Of a DNA stretch of 34,850 bases, positions 1 through 7,913 are shown one piece after another (the stretch's first letter is position 1; each line of letters opens with the position of its first letter). Origin of the DNA: a virus; IMG/VR virus record IMGVR_UViG_3300030107_000353, positions 1 to 34,850 of that record. The stretch is one strand, 5' to 3'. Under the pieces are notes generated by a model. It was not told where the DNA came from. It searched no databases and saw only the letters and a list, made by a program, of their open reading frames with translations. A program made the translations under genes and the position numbers.

Positions 1-207
1 TATATGCAATCACGTATTGCACAAACTCTAGGACTTGGAGCAGTAAGTGCGAGTAGGAAACTTATCGACCTATCTAGTGGAGCTAGATCTGAGTACGTTC
101 AGCTCGAAGCTTCCAGAGATATACTCGATAGAGTAGGAATGAGAGCACCAGACAAGGTAGCTCACAACATACAGGGCGATATTAAGATCAATATCGACCT
201 TAGTTAA
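1..207 (+). CDS. terS: Terminase small subunit, C-terminal part (5' end cut by window)
   Basis: The reading frame is open from the first base and ends at the TAA at 205-207, so this is the last 68 residues of a longer protein. The visible part has an Ala/Ser-rich helical stretch followed by SEYVQLEASRDILDRVGM, a tail often seen in phage terminase small subunits and related HTH packaging proteins: the gene product recognises viral DNA and feeds it to the large subunit. The large subunit gene lies about 1 kb downstream on the same strand, with only small genes between, which supports the call. The DNA-binding N-terminus is outside the window. An ATG at 4 lies in frame but is probably internal. 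GC is visibly higher than in most genes to the right. A generic HTH protein is the main alternative. Confidence 0.7.
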   Translation, partial: YMQSRIAQTLGLGAVSASRKLIDLSSGARSEYVQLEASRDILDRVGMRAPDKVAHNIQGDIKINIDLS

Positions 208-208
208 T

Positions 209-255
209 GTCGGTACTACCGACTATTTGACCACACCTCGAGGTACGAGGGGTGG
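209..255 (+). other. Two hairpins directly after the terS stop
   Basis: GTCGGT (209-214) pairs with ACCGAC (218-223) around a 3-base loop. Next to it, CCACACCTCG (231-240) pairs with CGAGGGGTGG (246-255) around AGGTA with one mismatch. Neither is followed by a T-run, so they do not look like classical intrinsic terminators. They could be mRNA processing or stability structures, or packaging-site structure near the terminase genes. The role is not known. Confidence 0.5.
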
Positions 256-376
256 GGGCAAAAACAACCCATCGTAGATGACTAGTGATGTCATACAAAC
301 AATAGGGGTTGAAAAAAGCATTCGGTATTGCATACCTCAATTTTTTAGGTCTTGCAAAAGGTTCGTTATATTAGTT

Positions 377-532
377 ATGGCAAAGAAAAAAAATAATTTA
401 CTTGCGAAAATAGAACACGAGTCGAGGGCAAAGTTTAAGAAAACCTCTGTTGCTAAAAGAAGACCTAAGAAGTCATCAATGAATAAATCCAAAAAAAGAA
501 GTTTTAAAGCTTATAATAGACAGGGCAGGTAA
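377..532 (+). CDS. Small highly basic protein, 51 aa
   Basis: I place the start at ATG 377 (MAKKKNNLLAKIEHESRAKF) rather than the in-frame ATG 278, because the upstream extension is hydrophobic and compositionally unlike the rest. The protein is very rich in Lys and Arg and ends in a KKRSFKAYNRQGR-like tail, so it may bind nucleic acid, but no known domain is recognisable. It lies between terS and terL in a cluster of small genes, all rightward. No strong ribosome binding site precedes either start. I am fairly sure it is a gene because coding continues cleanly between two short noncoding gaps. The function is unknown. Confidence 0.5.
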   Translation: MAKKKNNLLAKIEHESRAKFKKTSVAKRRPKKSSMNKSKKRSFKAYNRQGR

Positions 533-563
533 GTGCGTTTCTATTTCTATACTAATTGTATAG
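532..563 (+). promoter_or_regulatory. AGTGCGT motif and short inverted repeat before the 591 gene
   Basis: AGTGCGT at 532-538 is a one-base variant of the TGTGCGT heptamer found at several other gene-cluster starts in this window. It is followed by the perfect inverted repeat CTATAC-TAATT-GTATAG (547-563). This may be a promoter or operator for the 591-2769 cluster. The evidence is positional only. Confidence 0.3.
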
Positions 564-590
564 TTAGATTGTTCCAACAAAAGAGGTCTA

Positions 591-791
591 ATGTATTATT
601 TAGTAAAAATATGGAACAACTACGGCAATGAGTTAAAGAAAGAAATTTTATACCAAGCGGAGAACGATGTTATTGCAATGCAAAAAGCAAGTGCTGCTAC
701 ACCTGATGGCTGCCGAGCAACTTATGAATCAATCAATAAGGAAGAATATGAAAAAACCAAAGAAACCGAAAAAGCCGAAGAAGCCGCCTAA
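591..791 (+). CDS. Hypothetical protein, 66 aa, acidic tail
   Basis: The ATG at 591 follows a good ribosome binding site (AAAGAGGT), which fixes the start. The N-terminus (MYYLVKIWNNYGNELKKE) is strand-like. The C-terminus is a charged Lys/Glu-rich tail built from EKTKETEKAEEA-type sequence, probably disordered or helical. No family is recognised. It is the first gene of the rightward run that leads into the HNH nuclease and terL, with short gaps between genes, so it is probably cotranscribed with them. No catalytic motif or membrane segment is seen. Confidence 0.6.
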   Translation: MYYLVKIWNNYGNELKKEILYQAENDVIAMQKASAATPDGCRATYESINKEEYEKTKETEKAEEAA

Positions 792-802
792 ACCAAAAAA
801 GA

Positions 803-1072
803 ATGGCTACTAAAGCTGAAAAGATACATATGGATAAGGTAGCTAGTCTTGGATGCTATGTATGTTTAAGACCAGCTTCCTTACATCATATAAGATATAA
901 AGGATTAGGAATGGGTAAAAGATCATCTCATTTTGAAGTAATTCCTCTTTGCTATGACCATCATCAAGGTAAAAACTCAATTCATTTAGATAAAAAAAAT
1001 TTCGAAAAGAATTTCGGCTCAGAAAAAGAAATACTTAAAAATGTACTGGAGAGATTAAATGAGCTTTCTTAA
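803..1072 (+). CDS. Ref-like HNH nuclease (RecA-dependent nuclease family), 89 aa
   Basis: The 89-aa protein carries the compact Cys/His pattern of the Ref family, whose founding member is the phage P1 recombination enhancement nuclease: C18-x2-C21, the HH pair at 28-29 in SLHHIRYKG, then the PLCYDHHQG core with C50, H53 and H54, and the downstream SIH and FGSE segments. This matches the usual length for the short phage members. Family members cut DNA with help from RecA, or act as HNH nucleases; in many phages an HNH gene sits beside the terminase and assists packaging. The 165-base distance to terL fits that second role. It overlaps the next gene by 14 bases. The product is cytoplasmic. I am confident of the family, less so of which role applies. 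Confidence 0.8.
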   Translation: MATKAEKIHMDKVASLGCYVCLRPASLHHIRYKGLGMGKRSSHFEVIPLCYDHHQGKNSIHLDKKNFEKNFGSEKEILKNVLERLNELS

Positions 1073-1247
1073 TGGTTTATCTTTAAAAGATAGAAAACGA
1101 TTAAGAACAATAGTTAAGAAAACTCACTTAAGTTATTACCCTACACACATGATAACTGATTATGAAGCTGATAAATTAATAGAAGCTTTTAGTGAAGAAG
1201 TTATCTACAAAATGCTTAAAGCAAATGTAGGTACTAATGTCGATTAA
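1059..1247 (+). CDS. Hypothetical protein, 62 aa, upstream of terL
   Basis: This short protein (MSFLNGLSLKDRKRLRTIVK start) has a basic helical N-terminal half and an acidic helical C-terminal half containing DYEADKLIEAF. Its start overlaps the end of the HNH nuclease gene by 14 bases and its end overlaps terL by 11 bases, so translation of the three is probably coupled. No domain is recognised. Its fixed place between nuclease and terminase suggests an accessory packaging or regulatory part, but that is inference. Confidence 0.65.
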   Translation: MSFLNGLSLKDRKRLRTIVKKTHLSYYPTHMITDYEADKLIEAFSEEVIYKMLKANVGTNVD

Positions 1248-2769
1248 TTTTTCCTATAAACCAGAAGGACAAACATTAAAAACCTTTATGAAGTCTAATG
1301 ACTTCTTTAGAGGAATGAGAGGGCCAGTTGGTTCTGGCAAATCAGTTGCTTGTTGTATTGAAATATTTCGTAGAGCTTTGTTACAAGAAAAAAACAAAGA
1401 AGGTAAAAGAAAAACAAGATGGGCAGTAATAAGAAACACAAATCCACAACTTAAAACTACAACTATTAAAACATGGCTTGATTGGTTTCCTGAAGATACT
1501 TGGGGAAACTTTGCATGGTCAGTACCTTATACCCATAGAATTATAAAAGGTGATTTAGAAATAGAAGTTATATTCTTAGCTCTTGATAGACCAGAAGACG
1601 TAAAGAAATTACTATCTTTAGAACTTACTGGTGTATGGATTAATGAAGCTAGAGAAATACCTAAATCAATTATAGATGCTTGTACTATGAGGGTAGGAAG
1701 ATTTCCCTCAATGAGAGATGGAGGTGCAACATGGTATGGAGTAATAGCTGATACCAATGCACCTGAAGAAGATCATTGGTGGCCGATAATGGCAGCAGAT
1801 GTTCCTGTACCAGATCACATATCTAGAGATGAAGCTTTAATGTTAATTAAACCTGATAACTGGTCTTTCTATTCTCAACCTCCTGCATTAACTGAGAAGA
1901 AAGATAAAGATGGAATGACTACTGCTTATGATCCAAATGATCTTGCAGAAAATAAAAAAAACCTAACACCAAAATATTATTCAAATATTATTAGGGGTAA
2001 AACAAAAGGATGGATAGATGTTTATGTTTTAAATAAACTAGGAAGTATAGAAGAAGGTAAACCTGTATATCCAAACTTTAAACAAGAATTACATTGTGCT
2101 GTTGAAACTTTAGAACCAAATATAACACAACCTATATTTATAGGAATTGACTTTGGTTTAACACCTGCAGCAGTCTTTGCTCAAAGATTAGTTACTGGAA
2201 GATGGCATATCTTAAATGAACTAGTATGCTTTGATATGGGTGTTATGAGATTTTCAGAATTACTTCGTGGTGAAATAAGAAAATCATATAGAAATTTTGA
2301 TGTTCAAATATACGGAGATCCTGCTGGAGATTTTAGATCACAAACTGATGAAAGAACTCCTTTTCAAATTATGAGAAACAATGGATTAAAAGCATTACCA
2401 GCTCCTTCTAATGATCCTGCTTTAAGAGTTGAAGCAGTAGATACAACATTACAAAGATTGCTAGATGGTAAAGCTGGTTTCTTGCTAGACAAAAAATGTA
2501 TTAATTTAAAAAAAGGATTTAATGGTGGTTATCATTATCGAAGACTTCAAACATCAGGAGATAGATATGATGAGAAACCATTTAAAAATAGATACTCTCA
2601 CGTACATGATGCTCTCCAATATTTAATGATGGGAGCTGGTGAAGGTAGAACACTTCTATCAGGTAAATCTCAATCTAAACCTACTATTGTTAAAAAGGAA
2701 TGGGATGTATTTGCTGGACAAAAAAGAAAGACAAGAAAAGTATGGGATCTATTCAAACGGAATGGTTAA
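1237..2769 (+). CDS. terL: Terminase large subunit (packaging ATPase/nuclease)
   Basis: This is the packaging motor, which hydrolyses ATP to drive DNA into the procapsid and cuts the concatemer. The N-terminal ATPase has Walker A GPVGSGKS at residues 29-36 and a Walker B-like LTGVWINEAREI strand with acidic residues near residue 135. The C-terminal RNase H-like nuclease shows the expected acidic residues: D305 in GIDFGL, D361 in YGDPAGD and D458 in HVHDAL. The length of 510 aa is normal for a podovirus-type TerL. The start at 1237 overlaps the preceding small gene by 11 bases. It acts with the TerS fragment at the left edge and the portal at 4096. All catalytic motifs look intact. Confidence 0.95.
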   Translation: MSINFSYKPEGQTLKTFMKSNDFFRGMRGPVGSGKSVACCIEIFRRALLQEKNKEGKRKTRWAVIRNTNPQLKTTTIKTWLDWFPEDTWGNFAWSVPYTHRIIKGDLEIEVIFLALDRPEDVKKLLSLELTGVWINEAREIPKSIIDACTMRVGRFPSMRDGGATWYGVIADTNAPEEDHWWPIMAADVPVPDHISRDEALMLIKPDNWSFYSQPPALTEKKDKDGMTTAYDPNDLAENKKNLTPKYYSNIIRGKTKGWIDVYVLNKLGSIEEGKPVYPNFKQELHCAVETLEPNITQPIFIGIDFGLTPAAVFAQRLVTGRWHILNELVCFDMGVMRFSELLRGEIRKSYRNFDVQIYGDPAGDFRSQTDERTPFQIMRNNGLKALPAPSNDPALRVEAVDTTLQRLLDGKAGFLLDKKCINLKKGFNGGYHYRRLQTSGDRYDEKPFKNRYSHVHDALQYLMMGAGEGRTLLSGKSQSKPTIVKKEWDVFAGQKRKTRKVWDLFKRNG

Positions 2770-3179
2770 TATATTTTCATCCAGCTAGAACAGAAAGATA
2801 TTCTAAATGGACTAAATGGTGGTGTAGAAAACCTAATTTTGGGCATTGTGGTGCTTTACAATATTTACCAGATCAAAAGATTTGGATTGATTTACAAGGT
2901 AATCATTCAGGTATTAGTCTAGATATATTAACTGAAGATGAAGCTACTAATAAATTAAGCTACTTATATCCTTATAAAATTTTAATATGTCCAGTTAAGC
3001 ATGATTGGCATTTTGCAAATCTTAATCTTTTAAGCTGCGTATCATTTATGATGAAGCTTATTGGTTTTTATAGATGGTGGATCATCACTCCTTACCAATT
3101 ATATTGTGCGTTGCGTAATGCTGGATATTCGTCATTTTGGAAAAAAAGGGAAAATCATGGCAAAAAAATTAACACCTGA
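2742..3179 (+). CDS. Conserved hypothetical protein after terL, 145 aa
   Basis: I start this at ATG 2742 (MGSIQTEWLIYFHPARTERY); an earlier in-frame ATG at 2700 would add 14 Lys-rich residues read out of frame from terL. It overlaps the terL end by 28 bases, suggesting coupled translation. The protein is rich in Trp, Tyr and Cys, with WTKWWCRK near residue 25 and a C-terminal hydrophobic stretch (KLIGFYRWWIITPYQLYC). I recall similar proteins next to terminase genes in marine phages, without a known function. The compact C-terminal half could contact membrane or another packaging component. The 3' end overlaps the next gene by 23 bases and contains a TGTGCGT motif at 3105. Confidence 0.75.
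   Translation: MGSIQTEWLIYFHPARTERYSKWTKWWCRKPNFGHCGALQYLPDQKIWIDLQGNHSGISLDILTEDEATNKLSYLYPYKILICPVKHDWHFANLNLLSCVSFMMKLIGFYRWWIITPYQLYCALRNAGYSSFWKKRENHGKKINT
3105..3111 (+). promoter_or_regulatory. TGTGCGT motif inside the 3' end of the preceding gene
   Basis: An exact TGTGCGT lies 46 bases before the start of the 3157 gene and points with transcription. It is one of nine copies in the window. A role as internal promoter or transcription-related element is inferred from the set, not from this copy alone. Confidence 0.3.
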
Positions 3180-3321
3180 ACAAATCTTTGAAAAATTAGA
3201 AGAACTTCACGATCAAGAAAATGAGCTTTTAGAAAGATTAAAAGAGCAAGTTTGCAAATGCGATGATGAAGATGATGATGATTTAGATGCAGATTTTGAT
3301 GATGAGGATTTTAATGAGTAA
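3157..3321 (+). CDS. Small acidic coiled-coil protein, 54 aa
   Basis: The start at ATG 3157 (MAKKLTPEQIFEKLEELHDQ) is preceded by an AAAGGGA ribosome binding site. The longer frame from 3061 reads across the end of the previous gene and is unlikely. Residues 5-37 form a strongly predicted helix with heptad-like Leu spacing, followed by a CKCDDEDDDD stretch and a very acidic tail. No known family. The acidic tail and coiled coil could serve a binding or chaperone role during head assembly, which fits its position before the portal, but no function can be assigned. Confidence 0.7.
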   Translation: MAKKLTPEQIFEKLEELHDQENELLERLKEQVCKCDDEDDDDLDADFDDEDFNE

Positions 3322-3919
3322 TGATACAAGCGGACATAGTGGAGGAGGATCACCAAATACTGGCCCAGCAGGAATGACTGGTGTTAAGTATGATATGACT
3401 GGACAAAAATATAAAGTCTATGGTACTAAAAAAGATGCTGAACAAGCAAGATTAGATAACTTTGAACAGTCTAGAAAAAACAAAACAAAAGCAAATTTAA
3501 AAAAAGCCCCTTTTGCTGTCAAAGTTGGAGGACAATTTTTTATATCTGGAGCAGGAAAAACTGCTCAATTTTTTACAGACAAAGTTTTATCATCCAGTAA
3601 ATCTAAAAAAAATATTGGTTATACTCGATCAGAATTTGCTAATCTTTCATTAGAACAACAATCTAAAGTTTATGAAAAATACATGGAAAGTAGAATGTCT
3701 GGTAAAACAGATGCTTATGGCAATGTCAATCCTAATTATGGTAAAGATGATGTTCCTAGAAAAACACAAGAACAAATAGAAAAAGAAAATAAAGAAGCAG
3801 AAGATGGAGAAGGTGAAGTTAAAATATCCGAAGAAGAATATAAAAAACGTAGAGGATTAAAAGGATCAAGATCAATGTTTGGATATGCAGGTGGTCGTGG
3901 TTACTTTGATACAGTATAG
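3314..3919 (+). CDS. Hypothetical protein, 201 aa, Gly-rich ends
   Basis: The start at ATG 3314 (MSNDTSGHSGGGSPNTGPAG) overlaps the end of the preceding acidic gene by 8 bases. The protein has a low-complexity Gly/Ser/Thr N-terminus, a basic central part, a charged Lys/Glu-rich segment around residues 155-180, and a Gly/Arg-rich C-terminus with RRGLKGSRSMFGYAGGRGYF. That terminal pattern recurs in small virion-associated proteins of podoviruses near the portal, so a minor head or neck component is possible. No enzyme motif is present. The family is not recognised with confidence. Confidence 0.7.
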   Translation: MSNDTSGHSGGGSPNTGPAGMTGVKYDMTGQKYKVYGTKKDAEQARLDNFEQSRKNKTKANLKKAPFAVKVGGQFFISGAGKTAQFFTDKVLSSSKSKKNIGYTRSEFANLSLEQQSKVYEKYMESRMSGKTDAYGNVNPNYGKDDVPRKTQEQIEKENKEAEDGEGEVKISEEEYKKRRGLKGSRSMFGYAGGRGYFDTV

Positions 3920-3927
3920 GAGATATA

Positions 3928-4095
3928 ATGGGCGATTGGTCAGATAAAAGTTATACATCAAAAAAAAAGGTAATTGATTTAAGTACCAAAGAAGGAGAAG
4001 CTTATTTAAAAAAGCATAATCCTGGACTTACAAGAGAATCAAGAGATTTACCACCTTGGACAATAATACCAAAAAAAAAACCAAAGATAAAATAA
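3928..4095 (+). CDS. Small basic protein, 55 aa, before portal
   Basis: This short frame (MGDWSDKSYTSKKKVIDLST start) fills the gap between the 3314 gene and the portal. It is preceded by a TAGGAGATATA ribosome binding site 6 to 8 bases from the ATG, and its TAA touches the portal ATG directly, so translation is probably coupled. It ends in a Lys/Pro-rich stretch (WTIIPKKKPKIK). No family is recognised. The tight packing and good ribosome binding site argue that it is real. Confidence 0.65.
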   Translation: MGDWSDKSYTSKKKVIDLSTKEGEAYLKKHNPGLTRESRDLPPWTIIPKKKPKIK

Positions 4096-5658
4096 ATGGA
4101 ATATATAGACGCAGCAGATGTTCCTATAACTAGCTCATCCGATAAAGCTAGTGCAATACTTAAAAAGTATAAGGAAGCTCAAAACATAAAAGATTATTGG
4201 AAAGATAAATTTGAAGAAGCTTATGAATATTGTCTTCCTAATAGAGAATCTTTTTACGATGAATCTCCAGGTCAAAAAAGATCTGATAAAATATTTGATG
4301 AAACTGCAGTAGTTGGAGTACAAGAATTTGCATCTAGATTACAAGCAGGTATTACACCTACATTTGCTAGATGGGCAGATTTTCAAGCTGGATCAGAAAT
4401 ACCAACTGAACAAAAATCTTTTATTAATTTAGAATTAGATAAAATTACTGATTACGTTTTCCAAGTATTACAACAATCAAACTTTAACCAAGAAATACAT
4501 GAAGCATTTATGGATCTTGCTATTGGCACAGGAGTTATTCTTGTTGAAGAAGGAGATGCAGTTAATCCTATTAAATTTACATCAGTACCTCTTACAAGAG
4601 TATGTTTAAATAATGGGCCTGATGGAAAAATAGATACTATTTACAGAACAAGAATGTGTAAACCAGATGAAATAAATATTTTATATCCTAAAGCTAAATT
4701 ACCAGAAAATTTTGATCCATTAAAACAAAAGAAAAAAATTAAATTAATTGAAGCTATTTATAAAGTTTATGAAGACAATGTAGAAAAATATAAATTCTGT
4801 GTTGTTATGGAAAATCCTAAAGCAGTATTATTAGAAGAATATTATGAAGGCGAAGGTTCTAACCCTTATTTAGTATTTAGATGGAATAAAGCATCTGGAG
4901 AAGTTTATGGTAGAGGGCCAGTCTTTAATGCAATGGGAGCAATTAAAACTTGTAACCTTACAATAGAATTAATATTACAAAATGCACAGATGTCTGTAAG
5001 TGGAGTTTATACTTACGAAGATGATGGCGTAATAAATCCTGATAACATTTCCCTTGTACCTGGATCTCTAATTCCTGTAGCTCCTGGATCTAGAGGTTTA
5101 TTACCAATTCAGGCAGCATCTAATTTTGATGTTGCCCAATTGGTATTAAATGATATGCGACAGAATATTAAAAAAGCTTTATACATGGAAGCATTAGGAA
5201 GACCTGAAGGAACTCCTATGACTGCTACCGAAGTTTCAGAAAGAATGGCAGATTTATCTAGACAGATAGGATCTTCTTTTGGAAGACTTCAATCTGAATT
5301 AATTACTCCATTGTTAAAAAGAATAATTAGAATTTTATCTAAACAAGGTAGAATTGACATTCCTAAAGTAAACGGTAGGGAAGTTAAAATAGCACCACGT
5401 TCACCTCTAGCACAAGCTCAACATTTACAAGATGTTGCAGATGTAACTCGTTTCAATGAAATAATAGCAGGAACATTTGGCCCACAAATGATTAATTTAA
5501 TTGTGGATCAAAATGAAACTGCAAAATATTTAGCTGAAAAGATGAATTTACCTGAAAAACTTATTAGAGATGAACAAGAGCAAAAAGAATTAATGGATCG
5601 TTTACAACAATTAAATCAAAATCCAGAAGAAGGAGGAGAAGCTCCACCAGGAGCATAA
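4096..5658 (+). CDS. Portal / head-to-tail connector protein, 520 aa
   Basis: This is the podovirus-type connector that forms the dodecameric ring at the head vertex through which DNA enters and leaves. The length of 520 aa matches the T7 gp8-like family. Recognisable family segments include an N-terminal helix with DYWKDKFEEAYEYCLPNRES, the QEFASRLQAGITPTFARWAD segment, the FMDLAIGTGVILVEEG strand region, and the crown-side helix with PMTATEVSERMADLSRQIG. The C-terminus is Gln/Glu/Pro-rich. The gene is followed after 1 base by the Bbp19-like gene and then by scaffold and capsid genes, the normal head-gene order. Confidence 0.93.
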   Translation: MEYIDAADVPITSSSDKASAILKKYKEAQNIKDYWKDKFEEAYEYCLPNRESFYDESPGQKRSDKIFDETAVVGVQEFASRLQAGITPTFARWADFQAGSEIPTEQKSFINLELDKITDYVFQVLQQSNFNQEIHEAFMDLAIGTGVILVEEGDAVNPIKFTSVPLTRVCLNNGPDGKIDTIYRTRMCKPDEINILYPKAKLPENFDPLKQKKKIKLIEAIYKVYEDNVEKYKFCVVMENPKAVLLEEYYEGEGSNPYLVFRWNKASGEVYGRGPVFNAMGAIKTCNLTIELILQNAQMSVSGVYTYEDDGVINPDNISLVPGSLIPVAPGSRGLLPIQAASNFDVAQLVLNDMRQNIKKALYMEALGRPEGTPMTATEVSERMADLSRQIGSSFGRLQSELITPLLKRIIRILSKQGRIDIPKVNGREVKIAPRSPLAQAQHLQDVADVTRFNEIIAGTFGPQMINLIVDQNETAKYLAEKMNLPEKLIRDEQEQKELMDRLQQLNQNPEEGGEAPPGA

Positions 5659-5659
5659 T

Positions 5660-5941
5660 ATGACTTGGGATGCATTAAAGAAAGACAAACCAAAGATTGC
5701 AAATAGTGTAGATGGATATGTTAGAACAGAAGAAGATGAAGCTAAATTAAATAAACATTTTGCTACTCTCTTTAAAGGAGATGATGGTAAAGTTGTTCTA
5801 GACTACTTACAATCAATAACTACAGAAGCTGTTGCTGGGCCAAACATTACTAGCAACCAATTATTTCATATTGAAGGTATGAGATTCTTAGTAGGTATAA
5901 TCAAATCAAGAACCAAAAAAGGAGAACAAGATGGCAGATGA
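5660..5941 (+). CDS. Bbp19-like phage protein, 93 aa
   Basis: The central segment, with HFATLFKGDDGKVVLDYLQ and the downstream LFHIEGMRFLVGIIKSRTKKG, matches the small phage family typified by Bbp19 of Bordetella phage BPP-1, which is nearly always found beside the portal or scaffold gene. The biochemical function is not established. The start follows the portal stop by one base and there is an AGGAGC ribosome binding site upstream. The 3' end overlaps the scaffold gene by 11 bases. The family assignment is by recall of the pattern. Confidence 0.7.
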   Translation: MTWDALKKDKPKIANSVDGYVRTEEDEAKLNKHFATLFKGDDGKVVLDYLQSITTEAVAGPNITSNQLFHIEGMRFLVGIIKSRTKKGEQDGR

Positions 5942-6683
5942 TAATGTTGAAACTTCAGCACCAATCGCTACAGAAACACCTTCTGAAGCAACTAAACCTG
6001 AATATGTGCAGGATAAGTTTTGGGATGAAAATACTAAACAAGTTAACATAGAAAACTTAGCGTCAAGTTATAACTCACTTGAATCTAAATTAGGATCTAG
6101 AACAGAAGATTTAACTAAACAAATTAGAACAGATCTTGAAGCTGAAAAACTTAAAAATGTTCCAGAAGCTTATAAATTAAATGTTCCAGAAATGGAAAAC
6201 ACTAAATTAACTATATCTGAAGATATGCCTATAGTTAAATGGTGGGGAGAAACTGCAAAGTCTGCAGGATTATCTCAAGATCAATATGATAATGGTGTAA
6301 AAGCATTTATTGATAATGCAGTTGCTAATTTACCTAATCCAGAAATTGAAAAACAAAAACTTGGAGATGCAGGTAAAGAAAGAATAGAAGCAGCAAGTAT
6401 GTGGTCTAAAAAACATTTAAGTCCAGAAGGTTATTCTACAATAGCTGATTTAGCTAATACTGCTAATGGTGTAAAAGTTATTGAAGAATTAATGAAACTT
6501 AGTAAAGACACAAGTATGCCTACTTCACCAACACAAGTAGATGTTGCAGCTACCCAAGACGATTTAAAATCAATGTTAAATGATCCTCGTTATTGGGATA
6601 GTTCTAGACGTGATCCTGCGTATGTAAGACGAGTAACGGAGTTATATGAGAAAGCATACAAAGGACAAAGCAACCAAAGCTAA
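5931..6683 (+). CDS. Capsid assembly scaffolding protein, 250 aa
   Basis: This acidic, helix-rich protein lies directly upstream of the major capsid gene, the position of T7 gp9-type scaffolds. It has a disordered Thr/Ala/Glu-rich N-terminus, a PEYVQDKFWDENTKQVNIEN segment, a long helical middle, and a C-terminus with DDLKSMLNDPRYWDSSRRDP followed by a short basic helix, as scaffolds commonly have for binding capsid protein. It should be absent from mature virions. The start overlaps the preceding gene by 11 bases and follows a GGAG ribosome binding site. The end overlaps the next gene by 38 bases. Confidence 0.85.
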   Translation: MADDNVETSAPIATETPSEATKPEYVQDKFWDENTKQVNIENLASSYNSLESKLGSRTEDLTKQIRTDLEAEKLKNVPEAYKLNVPEMENTKLTISEDMPIVKWWGETAKSAGLSQDQYDNGVKAFIDNAVANLPNPEIEKQKLGDAGKERIEAASMWSKKHLSPEGYSTIADLANTANGVKVIEELMKLSKDTSMPTSPTQVDVAATQDDLKSMLNDPRYWDSSRRDPAYVRRVTELYEKAYKGQSNQS

Positions 6684-6918
6684 ATTTAAATATAAGAAAT
6701 TAAAAAAACCTATAAAGTGGCTTGATTGTGTAAGTCAAACAGGTTGGATTAGCGAAAAAGATATTGACTCTGCTAAACCAGCTACTTGCATAACAGGCGA
6801 CTTTTGGGTTTATAAAGATACAGATGATTTTATTACTCTTTTTGGTACTTATTCTTACGATGAAAAAGGTGAAATAGAATTTGGTGAAGTTATAACTATC
6901 CCTAAACAATGGATTTAA
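6646..6918 (+). CDS. Conserved small protein, 90 aa, between scaffold and capsid
   Basis: The N-terminal 20 residues are very basic (KHTKDKATKAKFKYKKLKKP). The rest has a compact beta-rich pattern: WLDCVSQTGWISEKDI, an AxPATCITGDFW segment and a terminal VITIPKQWI. Similar short proteins ending in an IPK-type motif are scattered through marine phages; the function is unknown. It overlaps the scaffold reading frame by 38 bases, which makes the exact start uncertain; a shorter form is possible. It could be expressed with the scaffold by coupling. Confidence 0.7.
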   Translation: MRKHTKDKATKAKFKYKKLKKPIKWLDCVSQTGWISEKDIDSAKPATCITGDFWVYKDTDDFITLFGTYSYDEKGEIEFGEVITIPKQWI

Positions 6919-7064
6919 TGTGCGTTGCCAACATTATCCATAATACAATATTTATTTATTAAGACCTTTAAAATGTTCAATGTTTGCCCTTAATTCTAAG
7001 GACAACAAACCCCTGCATTAGAAAGATAATCGGTAAATTAACACTTAACAAAAAGGACATATAA
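6919..7064 (+). promoter_or_regulatory. Leader region of the major capsid gene with TGTGCGT motif
   Basis: This is one of the larger gaps inside the rightward arm (146 bases). TGTGCGT occupies 6919-6925, immediately after the preceding stop. AT-rich sequence with ATAATACAATATT follows (about 6940-6951). A hairpin is formed by TTGCCCTTA (6984-6992) and TAAGGACAA (6997-7005) with one mismatch and a 4-base loop. An AAAAAGGA ribosome binding site lies ahead of the ATG at 7065. A dedicated promoter for the most abundant protein is the natural reading, but the start site cannot be fixed by eye. Confidence 0.5.
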
Positions 7065-7889
7065 ATGGCAAGTTCAATAACAAATGCCTTTATTACTCAG
7101 TTCGAAGCTGAAGTTCATATGGCTTACCAAAGAATGGGAAGCAAATTGAAAAACTTAGTTAGAACAGTTAATGGTGTTAACGGAAGTTCTGTTAAATTTC
7201 AAAAAGTTGCAAAGGGTTCTGCAAATACTAAAGCAAGACATGCTGAAGTAGTTGCTATGGATCTTTCACATACAGCAGTATCTGCAACTTTAACTGATTA
7301 CTATGCAGCAGACTACGTTGACAAGTTAGACGAGTTAAAGGTAAACATTGACGAAAGACAAGTAATTGCACAATCGGCTGCTTACGCATTAGGAAGAAAA
7401 ACTGATGATGTAATCATAGACGTTCTGAAAGGTGCAACTTCAATCGCAAATAACGTAAACAGTTCAGCAACTGGTATGAGTTTGATTAAAGCGAAAAACA
7501 TGATGGAAACATTCAACACGAATGATGTTCCAGATGACAATCAAAGATACTGGGCAGTTGGGCCTAAACAATGGTCAGATCTATTATCAGTAGATCAGTT
7601 TTCTAGAGTAGAATACGTAGGGCCACAAGATCTTCCATTCGCTAATGGCATGACTGCTAAAAGATGGATGGGCTTCTTGTTCTTCGTACACTCTGGTTTA
7701 ACAGTAGCGACTGACAGACAAACTTTAGCATTTCACAAATCTGCTTTAGGTTTAGGCGTTGGAACTGATGTTAAAACTGAAGTTAACTATGTACCAGAAA
7801 AAGTTTCTCACTTAATCACTTCAATGATTTCGTTAGGAGCTGTTGAAATAGATGGCGACGCTGCAAGAGTGCAGTTGTGTGCAGAATAA
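7065..7889 (+). CDS. Major capsid protein (HK97-fold type), 274 aa
   Basis: The main shell protein follows scaffold and precedes the tail tubular genes. The sequence pattern is that of short podovirus major capsid proteins: an N-terminal FITQFEAEVHMAYQRMGSKL helix, the Gly/Ser-rich NGVNGSSVKFQKVAKG loop segment, the spine helix around RQVIAQSAAYALGRKTDDVI, and a C-terminal domain with ALGLGVGTDVKTEVNYVPEK. No protease or long delta domain is visible, consistent with a separate scaffold. Third codon positions carry more G and C than in neighbouring genes, as expected for a highly expressed gene. It has its own leader region and a strong ribosome binding site. Confidence 0.9.
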   Translation: MASSITNAFITQFEAEVHMAYQRMGSKLKNLVRTVNGVNGSSVKFQKVAKGSANTKARHAEVVAMDLSHTAVSATLTDYYAADYVDKLDELKVNIDERQVIAQSAAYALGRKTDDVIIDVLKGATSIANNVNSSATGMSLIKAKNMMETFNTNDVPDDNQRYWAVGPKQWSDLLSVDQFSRVEYVGPQDLPFANGMTAKRWMGFLFFVHSGLTVATDRQTLAFHKSALGLGVGTDVKTEVNYVPEKVSHLITSMISLGAVEIDGDAARVQLCAE

Positions 7890-7913
7890 TAACAATAGGA
7901 GAAAATATATATT

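Noticed and set aside
2700-2741. Upstream extension of the 2742 gene
   Set aside because: It only reads the Lys-rich end of terL in another frame; the protein pattern starts at MGSIQTEW.
6646-6683. Programmed frameshift joining scaffold and the 6646 gene
   Set aside because: The overlap is only 38 bases, no slippery heptamer is evident, and the second gene has its own ATG and a distinct, self-contained pattern.
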